Shown here in pieces: positions 1 to 7,949 of a stretch of 38,801 nt of DNA. Under the pieces are notes generated by a model, which searched no databases, was not told the origin of the DNA, and saw only the letters and a list, made by a program, of their open reading frames with translations. This DNA is from Candidatus Bathycorpusculum hydrogenotrophicum (lineage in GTDB: Archaea; Thermoproteota; Bathyarchaeia; Bathyarchaeales; Bathycorpusculaceae): assembly GCA_009783705.1 (NCBI GenBank), contig WRCX01000013.1, positions 1 to 38,801 on the forward strand. Reading direction: 5' to 3'. The translations under genes were made by a program, and so were the position numbers. Within the stretch, counting starts at the first letter, position 1. Each line of letters opens with the position of its first letter.

Positions 1-589
1 CAAGAGCCGCTAGAACCTCAACATCTTCATAATCACAACGACTGCAAGTAGTAGTAACCGAACCAGCAACCAAACAAGTAGCATCCACAGTAACAGAAGA
101 AAGATCATGACCAAGAGCCGCTAATGCGTCTATACGGGTCTCGACGTGATTTTTGCAGTAATAGGATATGTAGCCATCTTCTGTACAGGTAGGTTCGCTA
201 CGGCCTTGTTCTACCCAGTCATGACCCAGGCCGATTCCGGATATGATTTGGGGTTCACCATTTTTACCCATTTCATTTCCTTGTATGGGTATATGCACTA
301 CATAACCGCCTATGGTAAGATATGCATCAAATTTGCCGCTACCGAAGTGGTTACCGGGTACGGTTATGGATATTGTTTTTTCTCCATCCACCGATAGAGT
401 TGCATAAAACACTATATTATTACCGCTACCACTTGTGCGGATGTTGATTTCTACGCCCGCTTCAGGGTCAGTCAGTGTCCAATCATATGGAGTATTTGCT
501 GCTGTTACTAGGGTAACAAAGACCAGAGCAACTATGCAGGTTACTATGAGTAATGATAGACATTTTTTGAATGATTTGGTTGTTTTCAT
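1..589 (-). CDS. Secreted protein with Cys-rich GHD repeats (partial, C-terminus off the window)
   Basis: I translated the minus strand from the ATG at 589 and found an open frame of 196 codons running off position 1. Residues 1-31 form a signal peptide (KKCLSLLIVTCIVALVFVTL then VTAA). A beta-rich domain follows. From about residue 120 there are tandem repeats of about 37 residues built on GHD...TC..G...TTCSRC; the first unit is GHDWVEQGRSEPTCTEDGYI and the next begins ALGHDLSSVTVDATCLVAGS. Each unit has a Cys followed by another Cys or CxxC pair. Similar GHD/TC/CxxC repeats occur in large secreted proteins of gut Firmicutes and other anaerobes; that is family recall, not a search. The product is probably exported and cell-surface. 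It is missing from a simple ORF list because no stop lies inside the window. Its divergent neighbour is the Elf1-like gene at 1132. Function unknown. Confidence 0.8.
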   Translation of the reverse strand, partial: MKTTKSFKKCLSLLIVTCIVALVFVTLVTAANTPYDWTLTDPEAGVEINIRTSGSGNNIVFYATLSVDGEKTISITVPGNHFGSGKFDAYLTIGGYVVHIPIQGNEMGKNGEPQIISGIGLGHDWVEQGRSEPTCTEDGYISYYCKNHVETRIDALAALGHDLSSVTVDATCLVAGSVTTTCSRCDYEDVEVLAAL

Positions 590-1131
590 ATATCTTCCTC
601 GTTGAGTAACAGCAATCGGTATCTTGATTTAAACAGTATTAAAAATGTCGCAATATTACAATTTACAGAATATTCCCATTTTAATAATGAGATAAATTTA
701 ACACAAATATAACAAAATAAAATACAATACAATAATACAAAAAAATAAAGCATTGTATCAAATGTAGTTCAAGCAAGTTTTTAACAAAAACAAACAAAAG
801 TCAGACGATACATGACGAAATCAGACTAAAAATCAGCAAAACCGCCAATCAAATGAAATATCAATAAAGACACCGCAAGTTAAAAGTCTTCCATCTAACT
901 AAACCAGCAGACCAAAAGAACCATCAAAAACAACAAAACCAACACAAAAAACAACACCACACACATTTTCCCCACACAACACCAAAATAACAAGACAAAA
1001 CAAAACCACAAATATTCAAACAAAAATACCCCCAAATTAAGCACTATTGTTAGCATAGTTTCGACATTTTGAGGGCAAAAATCCAGTTTCAGATGGAAGA
1101 GTATATCTTTGTGCAGATATAGTCTCTATAT
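590..1131. other. Divergent intergenic region, AT-rich with a G-poor A/C tract
   Basis: No coding frame is supported here. The first half is AT-rich and holds the upstream region of the minus-strand gene. Roughly 885-1045 is almost G-free on the plus strand and consists of runs of A and C. The last 30 nt hold the TATA box of the plus-strand gene. No tRNA, hairpin array or regular repeat was seen. Confidence 0.6.
1101..1110 (+). promoter_or_regulatory. TATA box of the Elf1-like gene
   Basis: GTATATCTTT is centred about 27 nt before the ATG at 1132, the spacing expected for a leaderless archaeal transcript. No ribosome binding site precedes the ATG, which fits leaderless initiation. Confidence 0.55.
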
Positions 1132-1428
1132 ATGAGTTCAGAGAAGCCCGCCAAAGAAAGCAAAGAGCTACATAAAGTCACAGCCAGCGGTATGAAGATC
1201 CTCACCAAAGATGCCAAACAGATGGTAAATGGCCCCTACTACTGCCCCAAATGCCGCAAAGAATTCTTGCAAATGTTTGTTGACACCAAAAATAAGAAAG
1301 CCTACGCAGTTTGTAAATGTGGACTCGAATGGGAACTCACCTATGCACCTGTTTTCCAAGGTGTTGATTACTACAACAAGTTTCGTGATGCCTGGAAAAA
1401 ACAGAGTTACGGCATAATTAGAAAGTAG
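1132..1428 (+). CDS. Elf1-like zinc-ribbon protein (putative transcription elongation factor)
   Basis: This is a 98-residue basic protein with a central zinc ribbon: C38 and C41 (CPKC) and C61 and C63 (CKC). After the ribbon comes VDYYNKFRDAW, which lines up with the VDVYSDWIDAC-like segment of eukaryotic Elf1, a chromatin and RNA polymerase II elongation factor with homologues in TACK archaea. The first 30 residues are Lys-rich and probably disordered. The second metal-binding pair is CxC rather than the usual CxxC, a small deviation. The start is set by the TATA box at 1101 with leaderless spacing. The gene stands alone, divergent from the secreted repeat protein and 49 nt before the transglutaminase gene. 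The Elf1 assignment rests on motif resemblance only; a generic zinc ribbon is the alternative. Confidence 0.65.
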   Translation: MSSEKPAKESKELHKVTASGMKILTKDAKQMVNGPYYCPKCRKEFLQMFVDTKNKKAYAVCKCGLEWELTYAPVFQGVDYYNKFRDAWKKQSYGIIRK

Positions 1429-1477
1429 ATTGGGAAAAACACTTAAACAGTAGCTCGAGAATTTTTATTAGGACAGG

Positions 1478-2611
1478 ATGCAAATAAATTGTCAAAGTTT
1501 TAAACCAGTCCGATTCTTAATCATCATTTCATTGACACTCATAATAGCTCTATCGATGATTACAGTTCCCCCAAGAGCAAACGCTCAAACTAGCGAGCAA
1601 TCCTATGAGAGATCATTTACATGGGACTATGAGGGGCAACATTGGACCTGGAATCTAAGTATTCCCACTGCACTCTATGAGTCTTATCAGGGTGTTCCGG
1701 TGTCTGTGAGAACAAAAAACGGCCCCGCAGGATATGGATATCTCACGACCACCCAAGATTATTACGTAAAACTGTTAGCACAAAAACTCACTGATATCAC
1801 GACCCAGACGGGTTATAATGACTATGATAAGGTTAGTTTTGTGTTGACATTTGTGCAGAATTTACGCTATGCCTCAGATATAGTTACAACGGGGTATGAT
1901 GAGTATCCGAGGTTTCCTATCGAAACACTGGTTGATGAGGGAGGAGACTGTGAGGATACCGCGATACTTTTTGCCACCTTGGCACGGATTATGGGCTATG
2001 GGGTAGTCTATATCAATCCGCCAAATCATTATGCAGTGGGCATCTTGGGCAATAACTTGAAGGGCACCCACTGGGTTTACCCCCCAGATTCTAATCAGAC
2101 ATATTACTACTGTGAAACCACCGGAGTGAACTTTAAAATCGGTCAACTGCCCCAAGAGTTTAACGGACAAACAGTAAAGATCTACCCCATAGATGAAACC
2201 AAACAATTCATTCCCGCTATAACAGTAACAGCTCCAACTATTCAGCCCAGCCCCACCCAAACAACAATACCACAAACATTTAACCCAAACCCAACAACCA
2301 TCGATCCACCTGTAATTCCAGACCCTATAACACAGCCTGTTTTGCCGCTATCGCTTGATTTGATTACCGAAAACTCGGGACTGTTTGTCATAATTATTGC
2401 AACCATAGCAACATTGATGACTATAACAATACTGTCTACAAAAACAAAAAGAACCAAACCGACCCCTCAAACATCAAACCACTCTACACCAAGCGGTGAG
2501 CAACAACAGACAGAAAACAACCAATCCATAGAAAAATTCTGTGTTTTTTGTGGTGCAATCAACAAGGGTTATGCATCTTTCTGTGAAAAATGCGGCAAAC
2601 AACTCACATAG
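1478..2611 (+). CDS. Secreted transglutaminase-like protein with TM segment and C-terminal zinc ribbon
   Basis: The 377-residue protein starts with a signal peptide or anchor (about 12-36, ending PPRANA). Residues 90-215 carry a transglutaminase-like fold with a readable Cys-His-Asp triad: C158 in GGDCEDTAILFA, H184 in PNHYAVGI and D204 in WVYPPDSN. A Pro/Thr-rich linker (about 250-290) leads to a transmembrane helix (about 302-320), then a polar tail ending in a four-Cys zinc ribbon (C355, C358, C369, C372; CVFC...CEKC). The topology implied is catalytic domain outside and zinc ribbon inside. Enzymes of this fold act as peptidases, amidases or cross-linkers; the substrate here is unknown. 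The gene is monocistronic and convergent with the CBS gene at 2694. Confidence 0.8.
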   Translation: MQINCQSFKPVRFLIIISLTLIIALSMITVPPRANAQTSEQSYERSFTWDYEGQHWTWNLSIPTALYESYQGVPVSVRTKNGPAGYGYLTTTQDYYVKLLAQKLTDITTQTGYNDYDKVSFVLTFVQNLRYASDIVTTGYDEYPRFPIETLVDEGGDCEDTAILFATLARIMGYGVVYINPPNHYAVGILGNNLKGTHWVYPPDSNQTYYYCETTGVNFKIGQLPQEFNGQTVKIYPIDETKQFIPAITVTAPTIQPSPTQTTIPQTFNPNPTTIDPPVIPDPITQPVLPLSLDLITENSGLFVIIIATIATLMTITILSTKTKRTKPTPQTSNHSTPSGEQQQTENNQSIEKFCVFCGAINKGYASFCEKCGKQLT

Positions 2612-2693
2612 CAAAAAATTCCCGCGGCAACCAATCAGCAGGGTTTGAAGGCGAACAAAAAGAGTTACCACAAATATAGAAATTGATTTGGAG

Positions 2694-3272
2694 CTATTTT
2701 TCTTGTTCGAGTTCGATACGACATTCGTCGCAGATGTTTTGTCCGTTGCATTCTTTTAGGTTCTCAGAGTATGCTTCGCAGTTGTCGCAGTATCCGGATT
2801 GGGGGGTTTCTTCGGGTTCTTCGCTTGCCGCGGCGCCTTCTATGCGCGAACGTTCTTGCATTATTTCAAGGAGTTCCGGCATGACTCCTAGGATGTCTTT
2901 GCTTGAGAGGATACCGACTAGGTTGCCTTTGTAGATGACGCCTAATCGTCTGATGCCTAATCGGGTCATTTTTCGTGCGGCGTCGCTTATGATTGCTTCG
3001 GGTTCGATTGTGACAAGAGGAGTGGTCATAACATCTTTGGCTTTTTTGGTGTCGGGTTTTTGGTTTTTGGCAACTACGCGTTTTACTATATCGCGCTCGG
3101 TTATGATGCCTATGGGGGTGCCAATTTTGTTTTGGACAATGACCGCCCCTAGGTTGTTTTGGTCCATGATTTCTGCGGCTTTGTTGGAGGTTTCGTCCGC
3201 ATCCATGGTTACGACTGGGCTACTCATGATGTCTCGAACTAACATTTTGGGGCTTAAACCAATTTCAGACAT
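2694..3272 (-). CDS. CBS-domain pair protein with C-terminal zinc ribbon
   Basis: The 192-residue protein holds two CBS motifs: about 9-65 (VRDIMSSPVVTMDADETSNK, then GTPIGIITERDIVKRVV) and about 78-132 (KDVMTTPLVTIEPEAIISDA, then GNLVGILSSKDIL). The pair forms a Bateman module, which typically binds adenine nucleotides or SAM. After an acidic linker the tail has CDNC (C162, C165) and CDEC (C181, C184), a probable zinc ribbon. This CBS plus zinc-ribbon layout is common in archaea, and such proteins are thought to be regulators or sensors. No enzymatic domain is attached, so the partner is unknown. The gene is divergent from the DUF4438 gene, with which it shares the 142-nt region 3273-3414. 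Confidence 0.85.
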   Translation of the reverse strand: MSEIGLSPKMLVRDIMSSPVVTMDADETSNKAAEIMDQNNLGAVIVQNKIGTPIGIITERDIVKRVVAKNQKPDTKKAKDVMTTPLVTIEPEAIISDAARKMTRLGIRRLGVIYKGNLVGILSSKDILGVMPELLEIMQERSRIEGAAASEEPEETPQSGYCDNCEAYSENLKECNGQNICDECRIELEQEK

Positions 3273-3414
3273 AGACGTCCCGGCAATTCAGTCAGTTTTG
3301 GTGTTGATTTAACATAGAAGGGACGCCGAATTTAAGAGTTGCTTTACATAGAGAGCCACTACAAGTTTTATAAGATCCTAACATACTACCCAATTGGACT
3401 TGGAGGAAATTATT

Positions 3415-4305
3415 GTGCTTAAAACTAATGTGGATAGGCTCATAAAACTCTCTGTTGTGGGTGAGGTTGCCAGTCCCACTATTCGTAATGTCTACACGAT
3501 CTCTGCTACTGGTAGACCCCAGGTGTTGCCTGGTGTGGGGGGTGTGACGTATAATTTGCGTGTGGGTGATTCTGCGCTGGGTTGGGAGGCTGATCATGTG
3601 GAGCCCGGTGCGAGTGTGGTAAATAGAGAAAATGATCCTCGATCAGGTCAGGGAGCGAACACGGCGTTTAATGTGCTCGCCTGTGTTGGTAATCAAGCGG
3701 TTGTCGCTTCAGGAGAGGCTAAAGGCGATATTGGCACGGTTGTGGGTAAGCATGGGGGTATTGAGCATGTGATGGTGGATTTTTCCAAAGAGGTCCTAGA
3801 GAAATTGTTGCCGGGTGATAAGATTCTCATTAAATCCTACGGTACGGGTCTAAAACTTCAGCAGTATTTTCCAGATATAAAGGTGATAAATACTGATCCG
3901 GCTTTGCTTGAGGCGTGGGATCCGCAACCTATCGGGGAGAAACTTGGGGTGCCGGTTACGCATCATATACCGGCAGCTATTATGGGTTCGGGGTTGGGAG
4001 CTAATCAGACAAACTCGGGCGATTATGATATTCAGCTCTTTGATGAGACCATCGTTGAGCAGTATGGATTAGAAACACTACGCTTGGGTGACTTGGTGGC
4101 GATTATTGATGCGGATCACTCGTTTGGCAGGATTTATCGTCGGGGCGCGGTTTCGGTGGGGGTAGTGGTTCACACCAATTGTATTTGTGCAGGACATGGT
4201 CCGGGCGTGACCACTTTGATGACTTCATCTGAGGGACGGATTGTGCCGCATATAACTCCGGATGCAAACATTGCTTCTTTATTAAAATTACGAGCAGATA
4301 TATAA
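3415..4305 (+). CDS. DUF4438-type protein
   Basis: The GTG at 3415 is preferred over the upstream TTG at 3394 because GGAGG at 3402-3406 lies 8 nt before it; this gives a 296-residue protein beginning MLKTNVDRLIKLSVVGEVAS. The chain matches what I recall of DUF4438: an N-terminal segment rich in Gly/Pro (TGRPQVLPGVGGVTYNLRVG), then GQGANTAFNVLACVGNQAVV and a C-terminal NCICAGHGPGV motif. It is soluble with no signal or membrane segment. The biochemical role of the family is not established. The gene precedes S26e by 47 nt on the same strand, so co-transcription is possible. TTTTATAAG at about 3366-3374 could be its TATA box. Confidence 0.8.
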   Translation: MLKTNVDRLIKLSVVGEVASPTIRNVYTISATGRPQVLPGVGGVTYNLRVGDSALGWEADHVEPGASVVNRENDPRSGQGANTAFNVLACVGNQAVVASGEAKGDIGTVVGKHGGIEHVMVDFSKEVLEKLLPGDKILIKSYGTGLKLQQYFPDIKVINTDPALLEAWDPQPIGEKLGVPVTHHIPAAIMGSGLGANQTNSGDYDIQLFDETIVEQYGLETLRLGDLVAIIDADHSFGRIYRRGAVSVGVVVHTNCICAGHGPGVTTLMTSSEGRIVPHITPDANIASLLKLRADI

Positions 4306-4352
4306 GACAGTTAACTCAATAAATGACACCAAAAAATAAAGAGGACTAATTA

Positions 4353-4646
4353 ATGCCTGTTAAGCGAAAGAGCCGAGGAAGAGCTAAAGGAAGCAAAGGA
4401 AGTAGTACCCTTGTACAATGCGTTAACTGCGGAGCGATAGTGCCCAGAGACAAAGCAAAACGCTCAACACGGCGGGTATCATTTGTAGAACCCCAGTTAG
4501 CCAAAGAACTCAGGCAAAAAGGCACCTTTCTAGCATCTTGGGTAGATACTAAATACTACTGTATCTCATGCGCAGTCCACCGTGGCATCGTCAAAGTCCG
4601 AGCAGAAAACGAACGCCACTCAAAGGGCTACAAACGAAGATACTAA
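4353..4646 (+). CDS. rps26e: Small ribosomal subunit protein S26e
   Basis: A 97-residue very basic protein with the full S26e signature: LVQCVNCGAIVPRDKAKR (C23, C26) and YYCISCAVHRGIVKVR (C70, C73), the four cysteines forming the zinc site. In eukaryotes S26e sits near the mRNA exit channel. Among archaea it is known from TACK and Asgard lineages rather than Euryarchaeota, which helps place the organism. AGAGGA lies about 9 nt before the ATG. A pyrimidine-rich stretch follows the gene and probably ends transcription. Confidence 0.95.
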   Translation: MPVKRKSRGRAKGSKGSSTLVQCVNCGAIVPRDKAKRSTRRVSFVEPQLAKELRQKGTFLASWVDTKYYCISCAVHRGIVKVRAENERHSKGYKRRY

Positions 4647-4677
4647 ACAACAAAAACAAAAAAGGAAGCACAGTATT

Positions 4678-4707
4678 GCTTTCTTTCTTCTCTTTTCTAA
4701 TTTTCTA
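4678..4707 (+). terminator. Pyrimidine/oligo-T terminator after S26e
   Basis: The stretch GCTTTCTTTCTTCTCTTTTC continuing to TAATTTTCTA is a T-rich pyrimidine tract just after a plus-strand gene and just before a converging minus-strand gene, as expected for intrinsic archaeal termination. Confidence 0.5.
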
Positions 4708-4713
4708 CTGTAA

Positions 4714-5346
4714 TCATGCAGTTAGTTTTTTCTTCAGTTCTCTATAAACATAGAGTGCGCGTTGTATGACGGTTAGGTTTGAGATAACAGCTAACACAGC
4801 TACACCATAGCCCAGAGCAGGTAACCAGAAATAACCCGCTATGCTGGCAACCGCTAAGATAAGCATACGCTCCGCACGCTCCGCAAATCCTACAGATTCC
4901 ATCTTTATCCCACAGGCTTCTGCTCGTGCACGGGTATAACTAACCATCATCGAACCCGCCAGAGCCGCCAAAACAACAATGGGCCCCCAAAACACACCCC
5001 ACGCCGCACTAGCTAACCCAGCGATAAGTATACCCGCATAGACCGCCGCATCAGCATAACGATCCAAAACAGCATCAAAAAACCCGCCAAACACAGTCGT
5101 CTGCCCAAAGGTACGCGCAACAATACCATCCATAGTGTCACAAAACCCAGACGCCAAAAGGAAAAAGACTCCGAGCAACAAAAACCAAGACGCATGCGCC
5201 GCAACTAAAGCGTAAGCAACCGCGGAGGCCATGGCAAATATAAACCCCACAATGCTGATTCGATTGGGTGTAAACCCAATTCGGTGAGCTATTTTGGCCT
5301 CGGTTGTTAACATTTGCTGGATTTGTTTTTTAAGTTTAGTAAGCAT
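4714..5346 (-). CDS. CDP-alcohol phosphatidyltransferase, probably archaetidylinositol phosphate synthase-like
   Basis: The 210-residue polytopic membrane protein carries the complete CDP-alcohol phosphotransferase motif D-x2-DG-x2-AR-x8-G-x3-D-x3-D: D70, D73-G74, A77-R78, G87, D91 and D95. These residues bind two metal ions and the CDP-lipid. About six hydrophobic segments surround it. In archaea this size class makes polar lipid headgroups by displacing CMP from CDP-archaeol; archaetidylinositol phosphate synthase is the best guess because of the TPNRISIVGF start and overall length, but archaetidylserine or archaetidylglycerol phosphate synthases share the motif. The gene is divergent from Alba and convergent with S26e. 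Confidence 0.8.
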   Translation of the reverse strand: MLTKLKKQIQQMLTTEAKIAHRIGFTPNRISIVGFIFAMASAVAYALVAAHASWFLLLGVFFLLASGFCDTMDGIVARTFGQTTVFGGFFDAVLDRYADAAVYAGILIAGLASAAWGVFWGPIVVLAALAGSMMVSYTRARAEACGIKMESVGFAERAERMLILAVASIAGYFWLPALGYGVAVLAVISNLTVIQRALYVYRELKKKLTA

Positions 5347-5546
5347 GCTTACACTCTACAGATAGCCCTATATCTTAGCTACACAAAAGCCTTTCTAGCC
5401 CACGATCAGCAACAATTATGTTTGCATAGTTGTGTTTTCAATGACTTTATAAGGAAGAAGTCATAAATATTTGGCAGTAATGTTCGGTCTCGCAACAAAG
5501 CGTTGACCTGCAACGTTACACATGAGACATAAAGGAGAAAAATAAA

Positions 5547-5834
5547 ATGACTGAAAACGCAGACGTTATTTTCGTCGGAAACAAACCCCCAATGAGCTAT
5601 GTTCTGGCCATAATCACAAGCCTTTCCTCAAACAACTTAAAAGAGATCACTCTAAAAGCAAGAGGCCAAGCCATAACCACCGCAGTTGACGTTGCAGAAA
5701 TCGCAAGAAATCGCTTCATAAAAGACCTAAAAATCAGCAAAATTGCAATCGGAACAGCCGAGATGCCACCACGAGAAGGCGAGAACAAGTCCAGAATGGT
5801 TTCCACGATGGAAATAACCCTTACCAAAAAGTAA
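5547..5834 (+). CDS. albA: DNA/RNA-binding chromatin protein Alba
   Basis: A 95-residue protein with the Alba fold signature: VIFVGNKPPMSYVLAIITSL near the N-terminus, including the lysine region (K13) that contacts nucleic acid and is acetylated in Sulfolobus, then LKARGQAITTAVDVAEIARN and a C-terminal beta hairpin rich in Arg/Lys. Alba dimers coat archaeal DNA and also bind RNA. AAAGGAG lies about 9 nt before the ATG. CTTTATAAGG at about 5443-5452 looks like a TATA box, implying a leader of about 75 nt, unlike the leaderless genes nearby. Confidence 0.95.
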   Translation: MTENADVIFVGNKPPMSYVLAIITSLSSNNLKEITLKARGQAITTAVDVAEIARNRFIKDLKISKIAIGTAEMPPREGENKSRMVSTMEITLTKK

Positions 5835-5889
5835 GCGGCACCATTTTAAGAAACAAATAAATAGATTAAATCCAAAAATCCAATTTTAA

Positions 5890-5896
5890 TTTTTTT
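5890..5896 (+). terminator. Oligo-T terminator after Alba
   Basis: A T7 run within AATTTTAATTTTTTTCC lies about 55 nt after the Alba stop, in the convergent spacer before the helicase operon. The rest of 5835-6071 shows no gene. Confidence 0.5.
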
Positions 5897-6071
5897 CCTA
5901 CTAACCACATAAAACACATCAGCGTGACGCATACAACTAACAGTTTTTGTAACCACACCAAATATCTTTAGAAGACAGCCCTTGAGATTACATGTAAAAC
6001 ACGATTAGAGATAGTGTGGTTTGTCTTGTGAGGGGCTCTTTAGGGGAATAAAGAAGCAACAGGTGGATAAC

Positions 6072-7949
6072 TTATGGATCTTTGTGGGTTTTATCAGCTG
6101 TTTCGGTGATTTTTACTGGCCAGCCGTTTTTTTCTATTAGGGTTTTTGCTTTTTTCTGTTGTTTGTCATCTATGGCTATGGCGTGACGTAGCTGGCTTGT
6201 TATGATGTTTTTTAGGCCTTTGATGTGTTTTATTTCTTCGAGCAACAGGGCGTCGTCGGTTTCAAGTACGGTTAGGGTGCGGATTTTTACGCGTCCGATT
6301 TTTAGTTGCCAATCATCTAAAGATCGTGCCACATTGTCGGGGAGGGGTTTGCCGCTTGCTTTTTGCAGGGTCTTTTTTATTTTTTGAGGTGCTATGTTGA
6401 GGTCATATGCGCGGATTATCGATTGGAAGTCGAGTTTGTAGATTGCGGCGTTGCCATCAATAGAGTGTTTGGTGAGGAATTTACTAAAGTGGGTTTCGTG
6501 TTCGATACGGCATTTAAGGCCGGATATAATTATGGGGTAGTCTGGCAGTACGAGGAGTTGGCCCTCATCGTTTAGGGGCCGGATAGTTTTGGTTGGGATT
6601 TGGTATTGGTTGATTAGTCCCAAGATCCAGGCGCCGAGTTGGGTTATGCGAAAACCGGCAATGCCGACGCAGAAGTCATCTTCAGCATATTTTGTGCGGG
6701 TAATGTTTTCAGTGTATGCGATATCGAGTATACCCAGGGTGCAAAGAAAGGACAAGATGAGGCCTATTAGGTGAGTTTCGCATTCACTCCAGTCGGGTTC
6801 ATAATCACCCTCATCAAAGTAGTCCTTATAGTGGGAGCTACGCACTACAATGTCGCAGTAGAGAAGTCGGCGCAGGAAATTGCCATAGAATGTTTGGGCG
6901 TGATTAGTCAAAGAGTCAAACGTTAAGAATTGTTCGGCAGGGCAGTTTTTTAGTAGGTCTATGATGGTTTTTCGGCATTTGTGCCACTCGATTTGTCCGC
7001 CGCGATCTTTGATTGCAATATGGGTGAGGTAGTGGATTTCAGGAATTTTATTTTCCGCCATATAGTCTTCAAATAATTGTTTGGCTATCTCGTTTGGGGG
7101 TTTAGATAGCAGGACAGGGGCTTTTTTGCCGGGGTGTACATAGCCGTCTGGGGCGATATCAAGTAATCCGGAGTTGGTAGCTAATATAAAGAGAGGTTGG
7201 GCAATTTTGAAGTCGTTTTTGTGTTTGACTTCTTTGGGAGTGCAAAATTTGCCGTTTTTGTCACATACTTCCTCAAAGTCAATTGTTTCGACGAGTTTGA
7301 CCAGTTTGGGGGGGGTGAGGTCAAATGTTTGGGGTTTTACTTTGAGACGTTCACTGGCGGCGAGTTTGACTAGGGTTTCAAAGTCGTTGAGGCGGTTTTC
7401 TCGGCAGATAAGATAATCGGTTTTTGTTGGATGATAGGGTGTGGAGTCGAATTTTATGGGGCCTACAAGGGGTTTTAAGACATCAAAAACCGTTTGGGGC
7501 ATGTTGCCGCCAGGAAAGAGAATGACGGTTTTGGTGTTTGGGAGGTTCCAGGTTAGGAGGTGGAGAAATTTTAGACGCATATAGTCATATGCGTTTGTTA
7601 GGTCTTTGGTGTAGCCGCCCGGGGCGGTGTATTCGAGTTTTAGGTTGTGTTTTTTTGCGTATAGCCGAGTGGTGGGGAGATATTCGCTACCGCATTGCAC
7701 CGCATATCGCAAAAAGTCTTGTTCGCACTCAGAGAAGCTGTTCCAGAGGTCTACTATGTTTTGGTTGTGGGCATAAAAGTTTGCGAGGTTTTTTATCATG
7801 TCTTTTTTTAGGACGTTGGTTTTGTTGTTAAAGAGACGTTTATGCAGTGCGCTTAGGCCGGTACCCTCGGCGCAACCATAGGGTGTGTCGTTGGTGCAGG
7901 TGTTTAGGTATTGTTCTAGATCAGCAAGTTTTGCGTTGGTTTCACTCAT
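6072..7949 (-). CDS. XPB-partner, helicase-associated (Helicase_C_3-like) protein
   Basis: The 625-residue soluble protein is the second gene of a two-gene operon; its ATG overlaps the stop of the XPB gene (ATGA at 7946-7949), so translation is probably coupled. About residues 470-570 contain GQLLVLPDYPIIISG, a GNAAIYKLDFQSIIRAYDLN segment and DNVARSLDDWQLKIGRVKI. This matches the pattern of the XPB/Ssl2 N-terminal (Helicase_C_3) domain, the same domain that opens the XPB protein next door. In mycobacteria a protein of this type is also encoded beside XPB. The N-terminal 350 residues look alpha-helical, possibly winged helices. No nuclease motif of the archaeal Bax1 type was seen. The likely role is partner or regulator of the helicase in DNA repair. 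Confidence 0.75.
   Translation of the reverse strand: MSETNAKLADLEQYLNTCTNDTPYGCAEGTGLSALHKRLFNNKTNVLKKDMIKNLANFYAHNQNIVDLWNSFSECEQDFLRYAVQCGSEYLPTTRLYAKKHNLKLEYTAPGGYTKDLTNAYDYMRLKFLHLLTWNLPNTKTVILFPGGNMPQTVFDVLKPLVGPIKFDSTPYHPTKTDYLICRENRLNDFETLVKLAASERLKVKPQTFDLTPPKLVKLVETIDFEEVCDKNGKFCTPKEVKHKNDFKIAQPLFILATNSGLLDIAPDGYVHPGKKAPVLLSKPPNEIAKQLFEDYMAENKIPEIHYLTHIAIKDRGGQIEWHKCRKTIIDLLKNCPAEQFLTFDSLTNHAQTFYGNFLRRLLYCDIVVRSSHYKDYFDEGDYEPDWSECETHLIGLILSFLCTLGILDIAYTENITRTKYAEDDFCVGIAGFRITQLGAWILGLINQYQIPTKTIRPLNDEGQLLVLPDYPIIISGLKCRIEHETHFSKFLTKHSIDGNAAIYKLDFQSIIRAYDLNIAPQKIKKTLQKASGKPLPDNVARSLDDWQLKIGRVKIRTLTVLETDDALLLEEIKHIKGLKNIITSQLRHAIAIDDKQQKKAKTLIEKNGWPVKITETADKTHKDP

Noticed and set aside
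885-1045. Possible CRISPR or repeat array
   Set aside because: The A/C tract has no regularly spaced identical units.
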